Part shown: one piece after another, positions 62,301 to 64,000 of the stretch
Layout of the letters: every line of letters starts with the position of its first letter
Numbering within the stretch: the first letter of the stretch is position 1
Assembly: GCA_016183985.1 (NCBI GenBank)
Contig: JACPDN010000010.1
Location: 663,822 to 727,821, forward strand
Direction of reading: 5' to 3'
From: Pseudomonadota bacterium
Lineage (GTDB): Bacteria > Pseudomonadota > Alphaproteobacteria > Dongiales > Dongiaceae
Length of the DNA stretch: 64,000 bases
Notes under the pieces: generated by a model
Databases searched by the model: none
What the model saw: only the letters and a program-made list of their open reading frames with translations
What the model was told of the DNA's origin: nothing
Translations under genes and position numbers: made by a program

Positions 62301-64000
62301 TCGACATCAAGGCCGACGGCACAGAAGGCACGCCGGCGATCGGCACGCTGCATGTGAACCAGGACGGCTCCTGGACCTTCACCCAGACCGGCAGCTCGGA
62401 ACTGGCGCCGATCACCTTCTCCTACCAGATGAAGGACGGCGACGGTGATACGGATACGGCGAGCTTCCAGGTCAATCTGGACAGCGTGCCCACCATCACC
62501 GTGACACCGACCAGCCCGACGACCCAGGCCGGCGAGGCTTTGGTCGATGAGGATTACCTGGCGGCCGGAAATCACGACGCAACCCCCTCGATCGGCGACG
62601 ATGCCGGCACGACGAGTGCGACGGGCAACTGGTCGACCAGCAATGGCGACCCGACCGTCACGGTGACGGTCGACGGCGTCGTCAATGGGGTGACCGCCAC
62701 GGGTGCGACGGCGCTCGACGGATCGGCCATCTTGTGGTTCACCAGCAGCAACGGCTTGCCGACGGTCCTCCACGGCAAGACGTCGGTGGGCGGTGCGGAT
62801 TACTTCATCCTCACCATCAACGCGAACGGCACCTGGCAGTTCGACCTGCTGCAGCCGGTCAAGCATAGCGGCGTCAACAGCGAGGATCCGAACGTCCTGC
62901 TCAATGGCGTCGTCTTGAAGGCGACTGATGCCGATGGTGACACGGCGACGGCGCAGATCAAGATCGCCATCGACGATGACATGCCGGTGGCCCGTGACGA
63001 TGCGGATAGTGCCGGCAATCATATTTCGGCGACCGGTAACGTCATTACCGGTATCGGCACGACGGATCCGATTGCGGGCGCCGATACCAAGGGTGCCGAC
63101 GGCGCCATGGTGAGTGGCGCCAGCGAATTCGTGGTGAATGGCCAGTATGGCCAGCTCTTCCTGCAGGCCAATGGCGAGTACTTCTATATCCGCTTCGGTA
63201 CCGGTCCGCTCGAGGCGGTGGATCACTTCACCTACACGCTGACCGATGCGGACGGCGATTCCAGTGTCGCCAAGCTCGACATCACCATCGCCGACAAGGG
63301 TGTGACCCTCGACGTGCCGACGACGGGCGAGGCTGGAACGACGGTCTATGAAGCGGGTCTGCCGGCCGGTTCCACCGAAACGGCGGATGGCATTCCGAAC
63401 AATGACAATTCGGAAAAAACCAGCGGCACGGTGACCTTCACGACACCGGATGGCTTTGGCACGCTCATGATCAAGGGCGTGTCCGCCGCGCCGGGCGTCG
63501 ATATTGTCGGCACCTACGGCACGCTGCATATCGACAGCGTCAACCTCGCGACCGGCCAGCTGACCTATACCTACACGCTGACCACCAACACCGCCGGCGA
63601 TACGACCCATGACGACTTCTCCGTCCAGGTGGTCGATAGCGATGGCGATTCGACCAGCCTGACACTGACGGTCGATATCGTCGACGACGTGCCGACGGCC
63701 CGTGACGATGCGGATAGCGTTGCCGAAGGTCTCGGCAACCAGGCGACCGGCAACGTCATCACCGGCCTCGACACCACGAATCCGATTGCCGGCGCCGATA
63801 CCAAGGGTGCCGACGGTGCCGTGGTTAGCGGCCTCACCGGTCCCAATGGCAGCGACAATGACGCCGCCGGCGGCTTCACGGTGACCGGCCTCTATGGCAC
63901 GCTCGCCTTGCAGGCCGATGGCAGCTATGTCTACACGCTGACGGCTTCCTCGGTGCCGGCTGGCGCCACGGAAAGCTTCACCTATACGCTGACCGACGGC
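53393..64000 (+). CDS. Giant type I-secreted repeat adhesin, N-terminal part (runs off the window)
   Basis: At least 3536 residues, open to the last base, start fixed by ATG 53393 with its ribosome site. The N-terminal 135 residues resemble the start of RTX adhesins (QVPAGENVVRIQVTPGETLQLPF, then GDITVILLGYSEA). A linker and an acidic T1SS-143-like tract follow, then a series of Ca-binding modules separated by DD-x-P boundaries (14 seen), each with D-x-DGD sites and L-x-F-x-V-type strands. From residue 2337 three identical-length repeats appear, then VCBS-like repeats (from 3195). Such proteins are exported by an ABC-MFP-OMF system and bind surfaces. The C-terminal RTX and secretion signal are beyond the window. 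Confidence 0.93.
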   Translation, partial: MATDTTNISTETVAGNQLQEGDVEQGHLTQSNAPVPVQVPAGENVVRIQVTPGETLQLPFPTDGLVAKLSPDNANLAVKVGDITVILLGYSEATAVSEVTLLGSDGQPVDVVTVLANTDPNLDIATAAGPGAGDQGTGADNNGGLFTPFDPAAGIGGLNAIGGLDPTALNYNLVQREFPELLENDEIDTTPTLVNISQGAVINEDDLSLGDERQFKLPPDQDGDYQSQIGNELAKILGPGWSASTGGKQGDGNDPFDTTDNEGETPGAVDDNGYGVDLDREPLTSTAVININFHQDVPGKISFQNGGTIPLLDQLQAMGLTSHGHELLFKLLPAVADDLSTPGIDESHGEALVAYYVSEGEGAEATIVFSIGVREQNGDNATDFHIDFTIYGPIDNLPSIADANGDISDIFDIDVPFYMVDSDGSVTPAPTGANGVNFHSIDDIPAFGELGMEGGEGNDVGHWVINPTNSSVVHDETDGVQSGGSAIGGDGDIDPTTQNENDADIDVSGILSHVGWSGLTPIGAAETEITVSFGADGKAEGNKEAGKTVFTGDGDANATAYQLFIGDAANPLEGGQTNWTITVNGQVLAVYAEQVDANTIIGYAQDGETQIPVFILTINPNGGWTGSDLTLVQLHQVNQGDPTAGDESTPPLIVYGPDESTAEISVRATDFDGDSIDKSLTIEIQDDAPTVGANNLVKLDDDALPGGNAGGTGDDINAQNVTGTLTHSYGTDGTGTLLLTGATLPDGFTVAVSDGGKTLIISQDGVEVLKVALSDDTNGSYTVTQLAAIHHPAGQDENNLDFTVNYQVKDSDGDTANGTLAINVDDDTPKVTGVHYDTPLLGIVDEDKLPGGIEGGPLDIGAFGASIGGKVLVAPGADQPVTFTFAESTGTAVDVLGLALPPTFALTDLNGNPVTLVVDNGGTPATLKGVAAGVDIFTITLDKATGEFTFTLNQPVKHPSDGNPFGSGSLEDSLLTLGFNVKVTDADGDSDTAQLYFKINDDTPTVADNAKIQLDDDALAGGNAGGTGDDADGLNVTGTLAHNYGADGAGTTLLTGATLPNNQGFTQSLSSDGLTLTISQSGTPVLQIVLTDTSSGSYTVTQLAAIKHPAGSNENNVEFTIKYNVTDGDGDTVGGQVKINVDDDTPILNPNAAAITVTIEEDGMSLSTADKSEGNKDAGDSNSDDEAAGLAGSLSGLYLAGADKPLTISMLTNTSGLPALMSGGVAVTYSVSNGVLTAKAGANVVFTLTVNSDGSWAFDLQDQLDHVAGNGENNALKLVGGGSVDAIDFSALIVATDNDGDKAPALPAGKFAIAIQDDVPVANDDHQFMKESEHTITGNVLTGDGKDGDTATDLPAQADHVGADEPGRITQVHSINVNGPVTNVDNGDNALDGDTVVVQGQYGKLTINEDGTYSYTLDPAFDINTLTADPVHLGRSGTGATASEWVAQGFSMTATKFDGSVGTISYDANGIGVSGTKPGLQVPGQIGYDPNTQTTEKITLAFDCPVNSLTVKVSNLYNNENDGEQGTWKAYDANGNVIGQGLFGPGADNPATGYIHVNFGGSTNVGTFTIDVGDTQMEGIAKIEFGATEYGPNNNAGNPNTDSSDYYIREVTYVPAVVQEHFDYTLTDKDGDTDNAVLTIDVCDNVPSPRAGNAAGLVTEDTLPGGSNDDPASAPASSVYSGTLPIYNGTVSNLTFDDPASSLDGAPVKSEDASSITLTQAGEWTITINKSTGAFTFTLLDDQAHGDATKIYGADTLIGKFIATVSGSGGADATGSITITVNDDGPKADVVASSDTGVILETQDKDTTGLLSDTATSTANFGGVFSFLKSGGADGEASSALTFSLNVNAADSGLTSGGAVIHLYKIAGVVVGSTAADALSVTLANTIFTVEVNAAGEVKLTQFQQIDHGLSESVPSYDDDVRTLADGKISLTATGTITDGDGDKATDSATVDLGGNIRFDDDGPKANLSEGALSIRLDESIGVDVNDPNAANDDAASVGFIGKQTGSVTGLFGTPDYGADGQGAAPEYQLVLKDAGGLATALGTTNVATNLSVVDTANAYANDNIVLVSVSAYQVNGYVGSYDPSNVGSAVLAFTVQVDPATGVVTVEQKLPIAHDFDGASGAAHDDLASLLVSGQAGGGIFAAQTVTDGDGDKSTVVSPSSIGIDFEDDGPTVISASSNLPVDEDALLGGNAGGPGDGAGGATANFNVSVDFGSDGKAAVPFALTGIVTASDGNDQPITLKSFGQTLVFTVLDHEENGYPAGTLVGWSGPALNDHLYWIFTITIDAQTGAGTFNLLKPLDHPVSGTEDDLTIAFGVRATDGDGDFANATVSVVVDDDTPVAVDDPTLKVTEIGGIVDGTNLLDNDHVGADTGGRVIGIRLGGENGAYTVVDGGGTDINIKADGSEGTPAVGVLHVNTNGSWTFTQLSGSELPNLTFSYQMQDRDGDTDTASFQVDLDSVPTITVTNTSPATTAGQALVDEDFLTAGNHDATASTGDDAGGASATGSWSTSHGDPTVTVTVDGIINGVTATGATALDGSAILWFTSGSGLPAVLHGKTTAGGSDFFTLTVNANGTWQFDLLQPVKHSGTDSEDPNVILNSVTLKATDADGDTATAQIKIAIDDDMPLAVDDSTLTITTIGVDVAGTNLLTNDHIGGDQGGQVVGIRLGGESGLYTAVGAGGTDISVKADGLEGTPAIGTLHVNQDGSWTFKQLTGSELPNLTFSYKVTDADGDTDTASFQVNLDSVPTITVTPNSPTTQAGEALVDEDFLAAGNHDTTPSVGDDAGGASATGTWQVQNGDPTVTITIDGIISGVTATGAMALDGSAILWFASGSGLPAVLHGKTSADGSDYFTLTINTNGTWKFDLLQPVKHSGVDSEDPNVILNSVTLKATDSDGDTSTAQIKIAIDDDSPVAVDDTTLSITTIGLATAGTNLLTNDHAGADQGGQVVGIRLGGEVGTYTAVGAGGVNIDIKADGTEGTPAIGTLHVNQDGSWTFTQTGSSELAPITFSYQMKDGDGDTDTASFQVNLDSVPTITVTPTSPTTQAGEALVDEDYLAAGNHDATPSIGDDAGTTSATGNWSTSNGDPTVTVTVDGVVNGVTATGATALDGSAILWFTSSNGLPTVLHGKTSVGGADYFILTINANGTWQFDLLQPVKHSGVNSEDPNVLLNGVVLKATDADGDTATAQIKIAIDDDMPVARDDADSAGNHISATGNVITGIGTTDPIAGADTKGADGAMVSGASEFVVNGQYGQLFLQANGEYFYIRFGTGPLEAVDHFTYTLTDADGDSSVAKLDITIADKGVTLDVPTTGEAGTTVYEAGLPAGSTETADGIPNNDNSEKTSGTVTFTTPDGFGTLMIKGVSAAPGVDIVGTYGTLHIDSVNLATGQLTYTYTLTTNTAGDTTHDDFSVQVVDSDGDSTSLTLTVDIVDDVPTARDDADSVAEGLGNQATGNVITGLDTTNPIAGADTKGADGAVVSGLTGPNGSDNDAAGGFTVTGLYGTLALQADGSYVYTLTASSVPAGATESFTYTLTDG
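60401..62974 (+). repeat. Three tandem 858-bp repeats in the adhesin gene
   Basis: The segment from DD-x-P at 60401 recurs at 61259 and 62117, and ends at 62975, giving three 286-codon units. The period was measured at two independent marks (DD-x-P and SVPTITV), both exactly 858 bases. No insertion or deletion was seen. Adjacent units differ by scattered substitutions, mostly at third positions. Each unit contains two modules, one ending VDLDSVPTIT or equivalent, the other ending IDDD-x-P. Confidence 0.9.
62975..64000 (+). repeat. VCBS-like repeats, period 708 bp
   Basis: The module with ARDDADS, N-V-I-T-G and DP/NPIAGADTKGADGA begins at 62975 and again at 63683, 708 bases (236 codons) later. 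The second unit runs off the window. The two differ more than the 858-bp units. Each unit holds a YTLTD-x-DGD calcium-type strand. Confidence 0.8.

Noticed and set aside
60401..62974. A CRISPR array or transposon
   Set aside because: The repeats are long, coding, in frame and without spacers or terminal inverted repeats.
55238..63610. A 2790-codon open reading frame on the minus strand opposite the adhesin
   Set aside because: It is in codon register with the forward adhesin frame. GNC-rich codons (Asp, Gly, Ala, Val) read as sense codons on both strands, so stops are rare. The translation is Arg/Val/Gly/Asp-rich without module structure; the forward frame has clear Ca-binding repeats, a start and a ribosome site.

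Overview
The window is GC-rich DNA from an alphaproteobacterium. Three things point to Rhodospirillales or a close relative: an F1-only ATP synthase cluster near priA, fsa, a DUF484 gene and xerC; a chvE-gguABC sugar importer; and Pho-box, DUF1127, PAS_5 and DUF599 genes typical of the class. The species cannot be named from the sequence. Coding is dense on both strands. I saw no rRNA, tRNA, CRISPR array, prophage or insertion sequence.

Layout. 1-8.9 kb: the end of an MFS transporter, a secreted caspase-like protein with an SH3 domain, an orphan OmpR-type regulator, ribA, two proteins of unknown or loosely known role, a secreted hypothetical and a PhoR-type kinase. 9-12.2 kb: an AT-richer DUF2927-like gene, a HAD phosphatase, then pstS behind a tandem Pho box but without pstCAB. 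12.2-18.5 kb: a YciI-like protein and LysR pair, DUF305, xerC, DUF484, fsa and priA. 18.8-22.7 kb: a zinc protease, a glycosyltransferase, a GAF-GGDEF cyclase and a GST. 23-28.4 kb: atpH-A-G-D, a NUDIX gene, then atpC. 28.5-34.5 kb: a ferritin-like di-iron protein, two GSTs, two adjacent DUF599 membrane proteins, a PilZ protein and a GT39-like membrane glycosyltransferase. 34.6-42.5 kb: an M17 peptidase, a PAS_5 gene coupled to a CxxCxxCC protein that seems to start at CTG, a LysR, DUF1127, a run of hairpins, DinB, a phospholipid-methyltransferase-like enzyme, a quinone oxidoreductase and a small secreted protein.

42.7-52.4 kb is a sugar regulon. A leftward operon (chvE-gguA-gguB-gguC-dgoK-dgoA-galM) imports and breaks down galactose-type sugars by the DeLey-Doudoroff route. 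A divergent GntR/FadR regulator followed by an SDR sugar dehydrogenase completes it. A perfect 13-bp inverted repeat lies between the two transcripts and is the likely operator. No galactonate dehydratase or lactonase lies in the window.

53.4-64.0 kb is one giant open reading frame of at least 3536 codons that runs off the right edge. It encodes a type I-secreted, Ca-binding adhesin-like protein with T1SS-143 and VCBS modules, including three tandem 858-bp repeats with no length change. An AT-rich leader precedes it. The very long reading frame on its opposite strand is a coding shadow.

The clearest points for follow-up are the adhesin and its repeats, the tandem Pho box with a split pho locus, the sugar operator, the NUDIX gene inside the ATP synthase operon, the non-ATG YkgJ-type gene, and the chain of hairpins at 39.37-39.54 kb.
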